64,000 bases of DNA from Phialophora verrucosa (GCA_002099365.1 MSED01000015.1:2914001-2978000), one strand, 5' to 3'. Shown: positions 44,511-56,008, numbered from the stretch's first letter. Translations and numbers: made by a program. Notes: generated by a model from the sequence alone, not told the origin.

Positions 44511-44526
44511 GTACTCGTACGAGTAC
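44511..44526. repeat. 16-bp perfect palindrome, GTAC-type
   Basis: GTACTCGTACGAGTAC reads the same on both strands. It is followed at once by another E-box-containing near-palindrome (GAGCACGTGTACGAGC). It shares the GAGTAC unit with the palindrome at 32632-32653. Confidence 0.85.
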
Positions 44527-47328
44527 GAGCACGTGTACGAGCTACAAGTCATTGGTATGCAGTGCCCACACCTCGCAACGTGAGGCTGAGGCAGAAGCCC
44601 GTGAGGCGCGCCCGGTTGACGCTGAAAATAAGAAAAGTCGGGGGATGCCCAGTGGCGAAACGGGGCTGGGGCGGGCTTGCTACAGCAGTGTTGAGCTCAG
44701 TGGCTCATTGATTCATTCCTGGCTTCACTGCTCATGCGATGCACACGCGAATCAGCTCGACTCGACGTCCTGGGTGGGTGTTGCTCGGTCGTGCAGATTC
44801 GCTGGAGTCACGTTTACATTCATAGTTCCGGATCAGGTTCAAGTCCACGTCCACATTCAGACTTCCATTACGGAGCTACATACATATGCGTGTCTTCGTC
44901 CCGTTCAGCTGGCCTGTGCCTCGTGATCGGGGCCGAGACATCCAAAGGGACGTCCGTCAGTCGTTCGAAGGCACCAAAGTCCCAGCCCAGTAGCAACGAC
45001 TTGCATGCTTGCTTGAGAGAAATAACGTCACATCACATGTAAGATTCAGCCAGCCAAGAGCAAAGTAAGTAGTGAAACTGAGGTTTCAATTCCATTCGGA
45101 CGGTCAAGTACAGTTTCGTGCTGGTCATGCAGTCACCATCTAGCGCCCGCCTTCAGTTCTGGTTCTGGTTCTGGTTCGCCTGTATCAGGCTTGAGATATG
45201 GAAAGGATTGGGTCGCCGTGCCTGCAGTGCTGAGGAGTTTGGGGTCGCATGTCGACGGCCGCGTTTTCTCACTGCCCCATCGCCCGGATCAGGTAAGTGC
45301 TTTCTTGCATCGGTGTGGGTTGTTTCATGGCGCTCGCTCGTGGTCATGTACGCTCGCATGGATGCGTTGGCATTGCGTTGCCGGAGCTCGGAGGCCGTAC
45401 GAGCCAAGTGTACCCCATACCGCGTGGCAATGGGGCCTGATATGAATGACATGCCTGGTCGGATGGAAAACGTTGCTCAGCTGAAAAAAAGAAATGGATG
45501 TTTCGTTCACTCGGATATTCTAGCCAGGCGGTGATCTTTGTCTGACGTGATCGACCACCAGCCGTAGTCGGCGATGGATGGATGCTCATCTTTGGGTTTT
45601 GCTCGGGAGTGTGGCCGTGACGTCTTTCTGCTGCTCATATCCATCCAAGCTCATGCTCGGGCTCGGAAACTGGTCGCCTTTGCTGACCCGTGCCCTCTAT
45701 TGCTGCAGCAAGGGGGTCAGTGGCGTGTGAATGATGGCTTGTACGTGTAGCAGCGCGGGAATGAGTGCTGCGTCAAGGTTGGCGTCATCCACCCAGGTGT
45801 TCTCTGGTTGACGGCTTTCGTCTTCTTGGGGCTTGGTCTCTGGGGTCCCATGGGCTTGAGGATACCAGCAACATCGTAATGGCCTCGACCCATGTTGGTT
45901 GGTTGGTGCTCGACTGGTCGTTAGCGGAGTGATTGAGAGTAGCGTCGTACTGGAGTGATCTCTGGTCGCAAAGTAGAAAGTGGAAGACGTGAGAGACTGA
46001 GACTTGGGGCGTTGGGAATAAAGGCCCTTTATATGCAGGTCCCAACGGTAGCGGTGACACCATCAGGAAGCTGGGGGTATACAAAAGTGTATGTGTACCT
46101 AGTAAAAGCATGTCAACGGACCCAGTCAGGCACCGAGTACGTTTAACCCTTGCCAGGAAACGTAGTCGACCCAAAATGGATTTTGTCTAGGCAGATCATT
46201 CTTCTGTGCTGCTGCTCTGCGTCAGCTGTCAAAGATGCGGTGACTGTGTGGCGTTTCGGTACCGTGCACCAGCCAACGGCCAGAGCGAGGATGATTGCTG
46301 TGCGATGCATGCCCGGTGTGTCCTTAGGCTGGATTTGTCCTGCAAGATGCCATGCAAGGCCTACTCAAGGCATCCACTGCGACAGGTACTGCACCGAAAA
46401 CTCGGTGTCGCCTTGGGGATGGTGTGGTCGACCGGTTTTCCAAGCCGGCGGACTGTCGCAACGCTCACCTTTGCAACGCTTGTACGCCCAACCCCCACCG
46501 CATCACAAGAAAATCGATCTTTGGAAGGCTTCGGGCGTATGGCGGGCCAGCAGTGCCGCTCACAAAATGTTTGCTTACAGGCCGTTTGTCTGTGGCAGGA
46601 GAGGAATAAGGAAACGGGTGGATGAGGTCCAAAGGGGCGGTGAGGAGGCTGACATTGCGCATTGGACTCGCCGCAGCAAGCTGGGGCCGCATGCACGATT
46701 CCTTTTCCCACGCGCTGGTCTGCAGACTGCAGCTAATCTAGGATTCTCTCAACGAGCATTCGCGATTGGTGGCACAAACTAGCTACCTCGCTTGGGCGTT
46801 GAGTTGCGCCATCTTCCGCCCAGGCCTTGGGACAATACGGGGTACGGAGTACACGAGTTGATCAATCACGAAAGGGATGGGGTATGAGTCGGTGACGAGC
46901 AGCACCCCAGAGAGAAGATTGACAGCGGCATCAGCTAGAAAGCAGCGAACAGGACGGGACCTTCTGTCTCTCTCCCGCCGTTCCTGTACAGAGCGAGGGA
47001 AGTTGCCGTGGGAATTTGGGGCAAGGATGTTACGATCCAGGAGTCGGGCGCGGAGGCCGCAGAAAACATATGACAGCGACATATCCGCAGACATATATGG
47101 GAAAGATCACCTTGGGCCTAGTCCTTTCTCTGCCACTGATGCATTCTCGAATGTATCCAAAATCATGGGACGCACAACGGCCGCAGGGAGGCTCCAGCTT
47201 TCTGCAGTAGGGCGACTCCCCATTCGGTGCACAGTCCAGTTCTCGCGGGCTTGTTTACTCGGACACAAAGTGTTACAAGGCCCCTCGGTGAGAGATCGAC
47301 AGGCAGAGACTCATAACTCGCGTGGACC

Positions 47329-48319
47329 TTACAGGTCAACACCTCCCTCGACCTTAACACCTTGGATTTCGCCGTTTCTGAACTTGTTGGCCATCTCCTC
47401 GAAAGTGCACCATTCGACGCCTTCGTGCTGATTGATCCATTCGATGAGCCGCTCATGCAGGAGCATGATTTGGGGCTTACCACTGACTTGGGGGTGGATG
47501 CTGATTGGAAACACAAAGTGCTCGTACTCCCGGTAGCAGAACTCGAATTGCTCCTGCCAAAACCTTTCAATATGATGCGGGTCGACGAAACCAGAAGATC
47601 CCGGCCCTCGCTGTGGCTGGAATGCGGGCCAATCGTCGACGTGCCAGTTTGCTGGGATCTCCACGAGCGACGAAGGCCGAAGTGATGACATGGGACTCAT
47701 CCACTCGCCGGCCGAGAGATTCTGGTAGTCCGTCTCCTTCCACTCCTGGGGTGGGTAGGGCAGATAGTACAGCTGCGAGTCGTGGTGCATGAATGAGTGG
47801 TCATACTCGATTCCATTCTCCTCCAATAGGTTGACCGTGTTAGGCGACGGAGTCCACGCTGGTGCGGTGAAACCTCGAGGCTTCTTACCCGTGAAGTCCG
47901 TGATGACCTGGATGGTTTTCTGCAGGACATCCCGCTCTTGCTGTGCCGAGAGCTGGGACACAAATTCGTGCGTGTAGCCATGAAGTCCGCTGGCGCCGGA
48001 TGCATGATATCAGCAGCTCATTCCCTACGTCAATTGTGGGATCAACTTAGACAGAAGCGGTGACCAACATTTCGTGTCCAGCATCTCGAATCTTGGCCAT
48101 CTGTTTCGGGAACGACTCGATCGAATGGCCCGGGATGAACCACGACGCTTTGATATTGTACTTGTCGAAGAGTTTCAGTAACCGGTCTGTCCCCACGGTA
48201 GCACCAAAGACACCACGGGAAATGTTAGTGAGGTCCGCTTTCTGGCCCGTCTGCGTGTTGATCCAGCCGCTCACAGCGTCGACATCAATGCCATATCCAA
48301 CCAAGACTTTCTTGACCAT
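47329..48319 (-). CDS. Polysaccharide deacetylase-fold (NodB/PuuE-type) protein
   Basis: Two exons, 48069-48319 and 47329-47989 (303 residues). Exon 1: KKVLVGYGIDVDAVSGW, where the D-x-D metal/catalytic region sits, and KASWFIPGHSIESFP. Splicing rebuilds GHE-IGLHGYTHEF, the His-x3-His metal-binding motif (HGYTH). Then PRGFTAPAWTPSPNTVNLLEENGIEYDHSFMHHD and a C-terminal FPISIHPQVSGKP with the last catalytic His. There is no signal peptide and no chitin-binding module. This points to the cytosolic branch related to HpPgdA and allantoinase PuuE, which acts on amides or cyclic imides, rather than to a secreted chitin deacetylase. The true substrate is unknown. Confidence 0.9.
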
Positions 48320-48669
48320 GGTTGCGAGCGCCGAGATGTGAATTGAGTATTGTTCAACGGGTATCCAGAGACGAAGCCCGGGGGACTGGGAGAAGCCCAC
48401 CTATCTCACTATATACCGCAAGCATATCTGTGTGAGGGGGGCAACCATACTATCGAGGTTATTGCACTGATAGACGGAGATGGTCGACGCGTCTTGGAGA
48501 GGCCAGTGTCAAGTCTCCAATTCACAATTCTAGCCCGTCAGACAGGCACTGAGCTCCTTAACATGACTGAGACGCTCTGTCAGACAGCGTCCACCGTTTC
48601 TCACATCTGAACACATCCACAGCTCGTCTCGCGATCTGCCAGTTGAGGCCCTCGGACGCGATGTAGCAG
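48320..48669. promoter_or_regulatory. Divergent intergenic region, deacetylase and methyltransferase genes
   Basis: About 350 bp between two outward-facing start codons, so both promoters are short. No named site. Confidence 0.45.
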
Positions 48670-50604
48670 ATGCCACGCCTTTCTCCAGCCCTGATCCGCC
48701 AGGCTAGGTCCGAAAACCCGCTCCTCACTCTCCTGCTGCAAGTATGTCGCGACCTCCCGTCCGCTCGCAACGAACTGCGGTGGCTGCGAGAACACGCCCA
48801 CGATGCCGTCAATGCAAAGAGATATGCCAGTCAAGGACCGCCTATACCTCATGCAGATCTGGGAGTCGAGACTCCACAAGAGATGGGCTGGCCTGGCGCT
48901 GTGGAGGAAGCTTGGTGGCAGACAAAAGCTGAAGACAACCCTGTACCTACAGAGTCGAATAAGCAAAGCCTGGGTATCGTCCGCAAGCTCAGGGCCTCGA
49001 GGAGGACGAAGCCTTTGATCAGACCACATCAGACCGAGATCAACCCGCGGATCAGATTTCAGCAAGTCGGCCTCGCATCCAACAAAAATGCTACCACGAA
49101 AATTCAAGCAGAGCACAGCCGGGCAGGTGAGGAGAAGTCTAGCATCATGAAGGCTGAGATGCCAAAGCATAGACAAAGCAGTCCAAGGACCAAATACCAA
49201 AAAGCAACACACGATGCAGAGAAGATGCGGCGGCTGAAGACTTTAGAAAAACCCAGCCCACGGTCGTTCACAATCAAGGCGTGGTCTCCTGACGGAAACC
49301 GCGAAATGAGCCTACACACCGAGACTGGGGAGGCCCTGCTGAGGGGTGACTCCCTCACCAATGCCCAGGCTCAGATTCAGGCTCAGAAGCTTCTGGCCCA
49401 CAATGTCGACAGGAGATCCAAGGGTGTGCCTCTGCAATACATTATCGGAAACCAGCCATTCGGGACGCTCGATATACTGTGCCAGCGGGGCGTGTTGATA
49501 CCGAGACCCGAGACTGAGATGTATACTGAGAAGGTGGCAAAGCTGTTGTTACCGGCTCTCGCTGCCAGCCAGGCCTCGGACGTTCCGTGGTGGCAGGGAC
49601 ACAACAAGATTCGCATCCTGGATCTCTGTACTGGGACTGGATGTATTGCACTCCTGCTACATTCGATCCTCAAGCCAATCGACCCAAACAAGCCGGCGCT
49701 ACCTCCTGGACTAGATGTCGAGATCGTCGGTGTCGACTTCAACCCACGCGCCGTTGAACTGGCACGGAAGAATTTACACCACAATATCTCCCAGAAGCTT
49801 CTCCACCCCGATGCAATCCACTCCGTGTCATTCCAGCAAGGCGACGTACTGGCTCTGGGAAAGAAGCTCTCCAAAGATGGACAATCTGCCGACGAACTGC
49901 GGACGATCGTGAATGCTGTTGCAGCTGGGGTGGCCGAAGAGGACATCAGTCTTTCCGTCTCCAGCGCACCTTGGGACCTGGTCATCGCAAACCCTCCTTA
50001 CATTGGGCCGAAGGACTATGAGTTGGGCGGGAAGACCGAGCGGAGCGTGCGTGACTACGAACCTAAAGAGGCACTCGTGCCCGTCGCTGATGGATGCTTC
50101 AAACATTCCGCGATTATACAAGCCGACTTGTTCTACCAACCCCTCATTCGCATTGCGCAGGCGGTCAACGCGCAACTTCTGGTCATGGAGGTTGGTGATT
50201 CCAACCAAGCAGCTCGGGTCGGTAAGCAGGTGGTGAACAAGGCCTCGACGGCGCTGTCAAGTCCAAGTAACAACTCCGAGGCATTATTCTCGTGGAAGCG
50301 GGACGGGCTGCGACTCGAGGCATGGAGGGATGACGGAGCCGTGCGAGTCCTGCCCGCTCAAACACGACTGGGCTTTGAAGCCGACTTCGACAAAGACACG
50401 GACCCGGAAGTCTCGGACCGTGCTATCGTCGTCTGGGCGGGGCAGCTGGCCCGCTGGCGTCGTCGCACCCTTCCCGCTGCGGCGTTCCATCGCCTCGATC
50501 CAGCGACAGAAGAGGCCAAAGCAAAGTTGAGACAGACGAAGGGCGAAGCGGCCAAAGGCCGGAAGGCAATGAAAAAAAACGACGCGAAAGCCCGCGGCGG
50601 ATAA
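48670..50604 (+). CDS. PrmC/HemK-type release-factor glutamine methyltransferase (Mtq1-like)
   Basis: Open frame of 644 codons. The start MPRLSPALIRQARSENPLL and RNELRWLREH (34-41) match the N-terminal helical domain of fungal mitochondrial PrmC homologues. The matching second half of that domain, RSKGVPLQYIIGNQPFG, appears only after ~190 extra residues (~48-238). The catalytic domain is complete: RGVLIPRPETE, LDLCTGTGCIALLL (from ~317), EIVGVDFNPRAVELARKN, and the NPPY motif at 441-444. Known role: methylates the Gln of the GGQ motif of class I release factors. The stop at 50602-50604 follows an A8 run (50572-50579); one A fewer would open the frame to 50716 with a plausible charged C-terminal helix. 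Confidence 0.85.
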   Translation: MPRLSPALIRQARSENPLLTLLLQVCRDLPSARNELRWLREHAHDAVNAKRYASQGPPIPHADLGVETPQEMGWPGAVEEAWWQTKAEDNPVPTESNKQSLGIVRKLRASRRTKPLIRPHQTEINPRIRFQQVGLASNKNATTKIQAEHSRAGEEKSSIMKAEMPKHRQSSPRTKYQKATHDAEKMRRLKTLEKPSPRSFTIKAWSPDGNREMSLHTETGEALLRGDSLTNAQAQIQAQKLLAHNVDRRSKGVPLQYIIGNQPFGTLDILCQRGVLIPRPETEMYTEKVAKLLLPALAASQASDVPWWQGHNKIRILDLCTGTGCIALLLHSILKPIDPNKPALPPGLDVEIVGVDFNPRAVELARKNLHHNISQKLLHPDAIHSVSFQQGDVLALGKKLSKDGQSADELRTIVNAVAAGVAEEDISLSVSSAPWDLVIANPPYIGPKDYELGGKTERSVRDYEPKEALVPVADGCFKHSAIIQADLFYQPLIRIAQAVNAQLLVMEVGDSNQAARVGKQVVNKASTALSSPSNNSEALFSWKRDGLRLEAWRDDGAVRVLPAQTRLGFEADFDKDTDPEVSDRAIVVWAGQLARWRRRTLPAAAFHRLDPATEEAKAKLRQTKGEAAKGRKAMKKNDAKARGG

Positions 50605-51766
50605 TAAAGACGACGCCGCGCTTCCCGAGCCTCAGCCTCAGTTCTCGGCGGGGGAGGAATTCCTCGACCAGATCCGGGAGAAAAGACAAGAGGAATCACA
50701 GGGTGTGGAGGTCTAGTGGACGCTGAGCCAGAAAAAGGCCCTCATGGCTATCAAATGAAGGGAAGGCAAGATTACGGAGCACGCCGAGCTTGCAGGGGAC
50801 TCGACAGGATGATATGGAGAAGGCTTCCCTTTGAGCGTGGAGAGAGATGAACACGACAGACGCCGCAGGTGTACAAGTACAGTCCGTATTGCACGTACTT
50901 GCCCGAACGTGTGCGCGTGCAGACGCTCGACGGTATCTACAGTATTATACAGTGAAAATATGAAACACAAATACCATTGACTTCTATGCCATGAGCGAAA
51001 CGCGGTCCATCACACCGAGTACTGTGGTGGCCGATGGCGTAGGTTCTACAGGATACTTTGATCGGTACTTCGCACGGGGGTAACACATTGTATGTACTCA
51101 GAGTTTATACTGGCACTCTCACAGCATGTAAGTAGACAAGCAACCATGCATGCAGGCCTCTCTCCAGAACACCTTTGTAGTAGTTCCCTCTGCATGTACA
51201 GCATGTGCAAGTACCTAGCCTTGCCAGCCTGGCGTACCTCGTAGTCGCGCGCCGACTCGATTGGCCTCGCGTTCTACTGCTGCTTCCAATCCTCAACAGT
51301 AACATTGATTTATGTATGTTCAAGCCTTCCTTTCCACGTCCCAACCGCCGAGTCCGAAAATCAACTCCTGACGCATATGCGGAAAGAAGAACAACGCTGC
51401 GCTGAGATATCGTCGATTCGTCGGTAGTGACTGTGCCGGCCCAAGCAGGAGACAAACCACCCCTGCCGCCCGCCCGCCTGTCTTGCTGAATGTCATACGC
51501 CTTCCTTCACCACACGCCGCCGCCGCCATGCCAATTTTTTGAGTTCGTGGTTCAACGTCTCTGTATTCGCTCAAAAAAACCTTCCAACCAACGTATAATC
51601 AATCGCTCAGATGACCGCCCGATTCAAGATGCAAAAGTCCTCGTAAGATGACTCTGGTGCGAGAATTCCATACTCTTCGAGTGGACTGTGTCGCAGAATG
51701 CCTCCTCTTGGAATGGACCCTGTGTCGCTCGCAAAATCCCTATCCTTAGAGTGGATGGACTTCTTC
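50605..51766. other. Intergenic, convergent 3' regions
   Basis: The first ~110 bp read as a plausible C-terminal continuation of the methyltransferase in a shifted frame (to TAG at 50714-50716). The remaining 1 kb shows no gene. Confidence 0.5.
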
Positions 51767-52978
51767 CTAGTGACCACCGGGCTTCCTCGCGTAAACCACG
51801 TTCATCCGGTGAATAGCGTGGACTGCCGGATTCCGTATCTCGGCCCGCACCTTCGCGCACAAGACCCTAACTTCATCGGCCGTCCATCCCAGCACGCTGG
51901 TCAGCAGTCGTAACGTCCAATTCTCCAATCCTGTCTCATAATGCGCTCTACACCATGAGCCCAATTCCTTCAGGTACGGATCTTTTGCCCAGGGCCCTAC
52001 GGGCCACTTATATCGCTGCTCGGTCACGGCCTCGAAGCCAGCCCGGATCATATGTCCTCTCATCGATTCGAGGACTTGCAGCTCGCGGTTGAGTTTGGCG
52101 TGGCATTCAGGGCCCACTGCGTTCCATGCTACGATTCCACCGTCTGGCGGGATACTATTGTCGTCCGAGGTGAGTTGCGCCGAGTACTCCGCCTGTTCGA
52201 GCCAGCCGCCAGGTTTCAAGCAGCGCATGCACTGTTGGTACAAGGCGGGCCAGTCTTCAATCGTGCCGTGCAGGCCGCGGATATGGATCAGATCGAAAGT
52301 GTTTGGCTCGAATGTCCATTCGGATTCCATGTCATCGATCTCGAAGCGTACGTTCGGGGGAACCCAGGTGGGTTGTATGGGGGAGAGGTCTGTGCCGGTG
52401 ACGATGGCCGAGGGGTACATATCGGCGACTTCTATCACCCAGAGTCCGGTGCCGGTGCCGAGGTCAAGGATCTGCGACGGGTCAGGGCCGATAGGCGCGA
52501 GGAAGAGGCGGTTTTGGAGCGTTTTAAGGTAGAGGTTGTGGCCGATGTCATGATGTTGCATTGCTTCTTCGTCATTGGCACCCCTGCGATCGCGTGGTCA
52601 GTCCTGTCTCTTCTTGCGCCACCGACAAGTTCGGGACAAGCGCACCAGTATTTCCCATCTTTGAAGGCGTGGTATGTCCGGCCGTTTTCAACGCGATAGT
52701 CTCTTATCCACGACGATATCGAGGTTGTTTCCGTCGAGCTGAGCAGAGCGCAGGGTCAGAGAGAGTCAACGACAGCATCGAATCTGACACTCACGCATCG
52801 TCACCGTATGCCGAGTCGTCGTCCGCAATACCCTATCATAGCGTCTGAAGTCAGGAACAAGTCCGTTGGGGAATACCCCGGGAGGGATCTCCATTGCATT
52901 TTGGCTTACAGGATCGGCAGTGATTCGACTGGAGCGTTCGCTTTGGGTGTCTTCGATATCGTCTCCTTCCGGACACAT
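51767..52978 (-). CDS. LaeA-like class I SAM-dependent methyltransferase
   Basis: Four exons, 52910-52978, 52795-52832, 52646-52738 and 51767-52583 (338 residues). The short acidic start (MCPEGDDIEDTQSERSSR), a DDDSAYGDDASTETTS linker and YRVENGRTYHAFKDGKYW-GANDEEAMQHHDIGHNLY are the standard opening of the fungal LaeA/TAM-type methyltransferase family. SAM binding follows: QILDLGTGTGLWVIEVADMYP (motif I), VTGTDLSPIQPTWVPPN and NTFDLIHIRGLHG, then CLKPGGWLEQAEY (motif III). Members range from the secondary-metabolism regulator LaeA to small-molecule methyltransferases. The sequence alone does not say which; no biosynthetic backbone genes are near. Confidence 0.88.
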
Positions 52979-53940
52979 TGCGTGCTTCAGAAGCTCCTGG
53001 GGAACACAACCCCGTGTTGTCTGCTGGAGTATATGTAATGTCGTGGAAGGTGGGCGGTATGACAAGGACGAAGCCAACGGCGACGCAGCGAGTGTTTTGC
53101 TGGCGTATAGATCGGATAGCAACCTTGTAAATCGGCTATTTCTCAGGCAGAAAGTACATAAAGCAAGGGACCCGCCAACTAATGCTCTGGCCTTTGGCCC
53201 AAACCAGGATCGTGAGCGTAATTTCGTGCTTACTTCATGCCGAAGCTCCCTGGGTAGTAGACAGAGCTGCGAACGTTGGACGATGATCGGGCCGAACCGT
53301 CCTCTATTATTGGGGAGCGACGGTTGTCAGCATGCTGGGCCTTGCAGTAGAGTTTCCTCGTGCAAGGGACGATGAAGAAGGAGGGACGACCAGGCAGGAT
53401 GTAGAAGATTTTAATCAGCTCATGCTGGAAGTTAACAGAGTCGACCTTGGGGATGTTGCGGGGCACCCTGTTGGGTTCCGAGGAGACCTGGTCCGTCCTC
53501 TGCAAACTTCCACAATCCTGGCCAGAGAATGGTGGAAGCATCTTCGTGTAGTGGCTAGTGCGTGAAAGTGTCTCCTTTTCAGTTGAGTCGCTCGCGATAA
53601 AGTTTTGAAACGTGTCTAGTCAGTCCTGAATTCGCATCAATTCGTCCTAAGAGTGGTGCCCACAAGCTCGCTAGCTGGACGGTCTTTCGGGGCACGGAAC
53701 AGCCCTCCAAGCGTCAAGGCCACATTGGGGCCTCGGCACGTGTTGTGACGTGTCAAAGCCTCGGGGGACATAGGAACTGTCGAGGCTAGAGAATTATTCG
53801 AACAATTCGAGACGCTTGTCCGTTGATCGGTCGATTCAGGTGAGCCCGTCAGCTCAGTGGAGAGGAAAGCTAGCCCGGGGAGCGGATCCCTAGCCTTGCT
53901 TCAACGAGCGAATTGCAACTGCCGAGGTCATCCTCAGCTC
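52979..53940. other. Intergenic upstream of the LaeA-like gene
   Basis: About 0.96 kb between two minus-strand genes. Only short frames; it contains the 5' region of the methyltransferase gene and the 3' end of the hydrolase gene. Confidence 0.5.
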
Positions 53941-55172
53941 CTACGCAAAGACGAAACGAGCTCCTTGGACAGCTTTGTCCATCATCTCGTGCGCAACAGC
54001 CAGACTCGGGAAGGCGTGGAAGTAGTGCGGGAGGCCTTCGTAGTGGTCGAGCCTGCTTCTGACACCGCTTTGTCTGAGTCGGAGATCCAAGACCTTCCCA
54101 TCGTCTCGGAAGCAGTCCTTCTCTGCCGTGACAATGTAACAAGGAGGAAACTTGGAGAGATCGTCCGCTAGCCCTATAAGATGTCGCGGGCTGTCGAAGT
54201 CGATGTCGTAATGAGCTGGACAGCAGTCAGGTCAGTTGAGGTTGCACGAAAGAATTGATGGATGGCCTACACCAGATGAATTTGGCGAGCTCGAGCCCGA
54301 AGACTGGAGTCCCGGCATGTCCGTTCTCCTCCCAAGCTGTGTACATGTGCTTGTATTCGCCGTTATACTTCCAGGACAGGGTCACAGCAAAGAGGAGGAC
54401 ACAACCGGTTATGGAGGTGTAGTCGCCCTCGGACATGAAGCGGTATGCTACTTGCCCTGCGAGCATCGCCCCCGCAGAGCCACCGGAAAGAACTGTCTTG
54501 GTAGGATCATCACCAAGCTCCTCAGTCCTGTTGCGGCACTGGCTGGTCTCAGTGTGTAACAATGAGTTGATGCGGAAGCAGGCCTACCCAAGGAACAGCT
54601 TTGCTAGCAAGATTGATGATATCGTCGAGTTTGACGTGGGGTATCTTGGGATAATTCACACTGATCACCAGACAGGGCACCTTCGCTGCGAATATGCGAC
54701 AATGAGCATCCTCGGTGTCGAGATTGCCGGCAATGTAGCCTCCGCCCGGATAATAGATCATAAGCGGCAGAGGTTTGTCAGATGCAGGCTTGTATATCCG
54801 AACATCAAGCTCTCCAGTCTGGCTATCCGTCTTTTCGTCCCCTGTTGATGGGATCAATGGAAGTAGAGGAGGGCCAAATGCGCGAGGTGACCAAACGTAC
54901 ATACTCTCAGCTCTTCACGCAGCTGGGGCCATTGTTTCGCAAACGCAGCAAAGACGGCGTCGTAGGTAGGGACATCGATGCTCCAATCGCCAGTCATGAC
55001 ATATCGGCCACCAGATGCGTCTTCGAGCTGTCATATTGTCAGTGAAGTGACGAAGACCAGCAATGGCGGGGTTGGCTGTAGCGGGGCCTTTCGTTCTTCT
55101 GTAGAGACTCACTGCCAGCCATTCTGGTCGATAGCCTTCGCGAGGCCAGCTCTTGTTGGGCTCCGTCGCCAT
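53941..55172 (-). CDS. Alpha/beta hydrolase-3 fold esterase (HSL-like)
   Basis: Five exons, 55113-55172, 54901-55027, 54588-54841, 54271-54538 and 53941-54215 (327 residues; phases agree). The rebuilt protein reads MATEPNKSWPREGYRPEWLA-LEDASGGRY, ...REELRVW-DEKTDSQTGELDVRIYKP, then the oxyanion-hole region MIYYPGGGYIAGN, VLSGGSAGAML with nucleophile Ser168, AEKDCFRDDG with Asp268, and GLPHYFHAF with His298. The catalytic triad is complete. The HGGG oxyanion motif of the hormone-sensitive-lipase group reads PGGG here. Probably cytosolic; substrate unknown. The start could be 16 codons upstream (55220). No sign of decay. Confidence 0.87.
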
Positions 55173-56008
55173 GGCACGCAGAAATTTGAGGTAGGACAAG
55201 GTGATGGAAATTGTCTCCAAGAGGAAGATTGACAGCGGTCCTTGATCAGTAGACCGAACTTGAGCGGTTAATGTGGGTGAACGTTTTATACTGGCGCGAG
55301 CGCGTTCCTGGATTGGATAAGTGTGTCACTCTTGCATGAAGGTCCTTTGTGACCGCGACTTGCAACGGAGGCATGCTCTATGTAGGCAGGACTGGATCGC
55401 GAGGTCAATACCATCGGTCCGGAAATCAGAGGAGTGGTGACATCAATATGGCTTCCAAAGAATGCAGCAGCAGCCACATATCCAAATGAAAGCTGTACTG
55501 TACATGATTTCTGCGGCCTAAACCAAGACAGCCCTTAACTCCGAATACATCAATAACCCAGAAGAAACACAGCAGGGATGACAAGAAAGGAAGCATGGCA
55601 CAATCCGGAAGAGTCGCACTTGTAGCACAGTGGCTCCGTAGCGAACCACGTCTCTAGAAGGCGGGCTGAAGCAGATTTGTCTACAGTGCGGATCATAATT
55701 GCGATAGATGTAAACCAACCCCAACGTCAAACTACCGAAGGTTATACAAGGACAACTGCTGCTTGCAACGAAGGGATATTGTGTATTATGCAGCTGGCAG
55801 CAAGAAGCAGCAGAAGCGACGAGCACGAGCCCATTGCGGCCCACAGCGGCCCTGCCCTAACGTACTCGTATACGGCACACCAAACCGCCCTCTGTGCAGT
55901 CGACCTCGGCTCTTCCACCAAGTGCTTTCATCTCTTGGTTCATCTCTGGTTCATCTCTATCGCTGCTCGCGTTGCTCTCACCACTAGATCCCTTCTCCCG
56001 ACAACAAC
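55173..56008. promoter_or_regulatory. Divergent intergenic region, hydrolase and PEX10
   Basis: About 0.84 kb between outward-facing genes, so it holds both promoters. The last ~100 bp before PEX10 are pyrimidine-rich (TTGGTTCATCTCTGG..., CTCACCACTAGATCCCTTCTCC). No gene. Confidence 0.45.

Larger units (their letters stand above)
43694..47328. other. 3.6 kb repeat-rich stretch with no supportable gene
   Basis: The largest gene-free block of the window, between the Pth gene and the 3' end of the deacetylase gene. Frames of 100-210 codons occur on both strands, but they overlap, are rich in Cys/Trp/Arg as chance frames are, and show no domain. Structures seen: a 50-bp tandem duplication, a 13-copy hexanucleotide array, GTAC palindromes, and a short GTTCTG array (45156-45177). 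Could contain an undetected non-coding RNA or decayed element, but nothing shows it. Confidence 0.55.

Noticed and set aside
46150..46782. 210-codon open frame on the plus strand in the gene-free block
   Set aside because: Rich in Cys, Trp and Arg with no domain or signal; opposite strand also open; treated as chance.
47329..48319. Reading the deacetylase as a secreted chitin deacetylase effector
   Set aside because: No signal peptide and no chitin-binding domain; the sequence style (FIPGHS, HHD) fits the HpPgdA/PuuE branch.
53841..53875. tRNA-like D-arm motif (GTCAGCTCAGTGGAGAGG)
   Set aside because: No acceptor-stem pairing and no B box within 40-80 bases downstream.
51767..55172. A secondary-metabolite cluster made of the LaeA-like methyltransferase and the hydrolase
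   Set aside because: No backbone synthase, transporter or P450 nearby; two adjacent enzymes are not enough to call a cluster.
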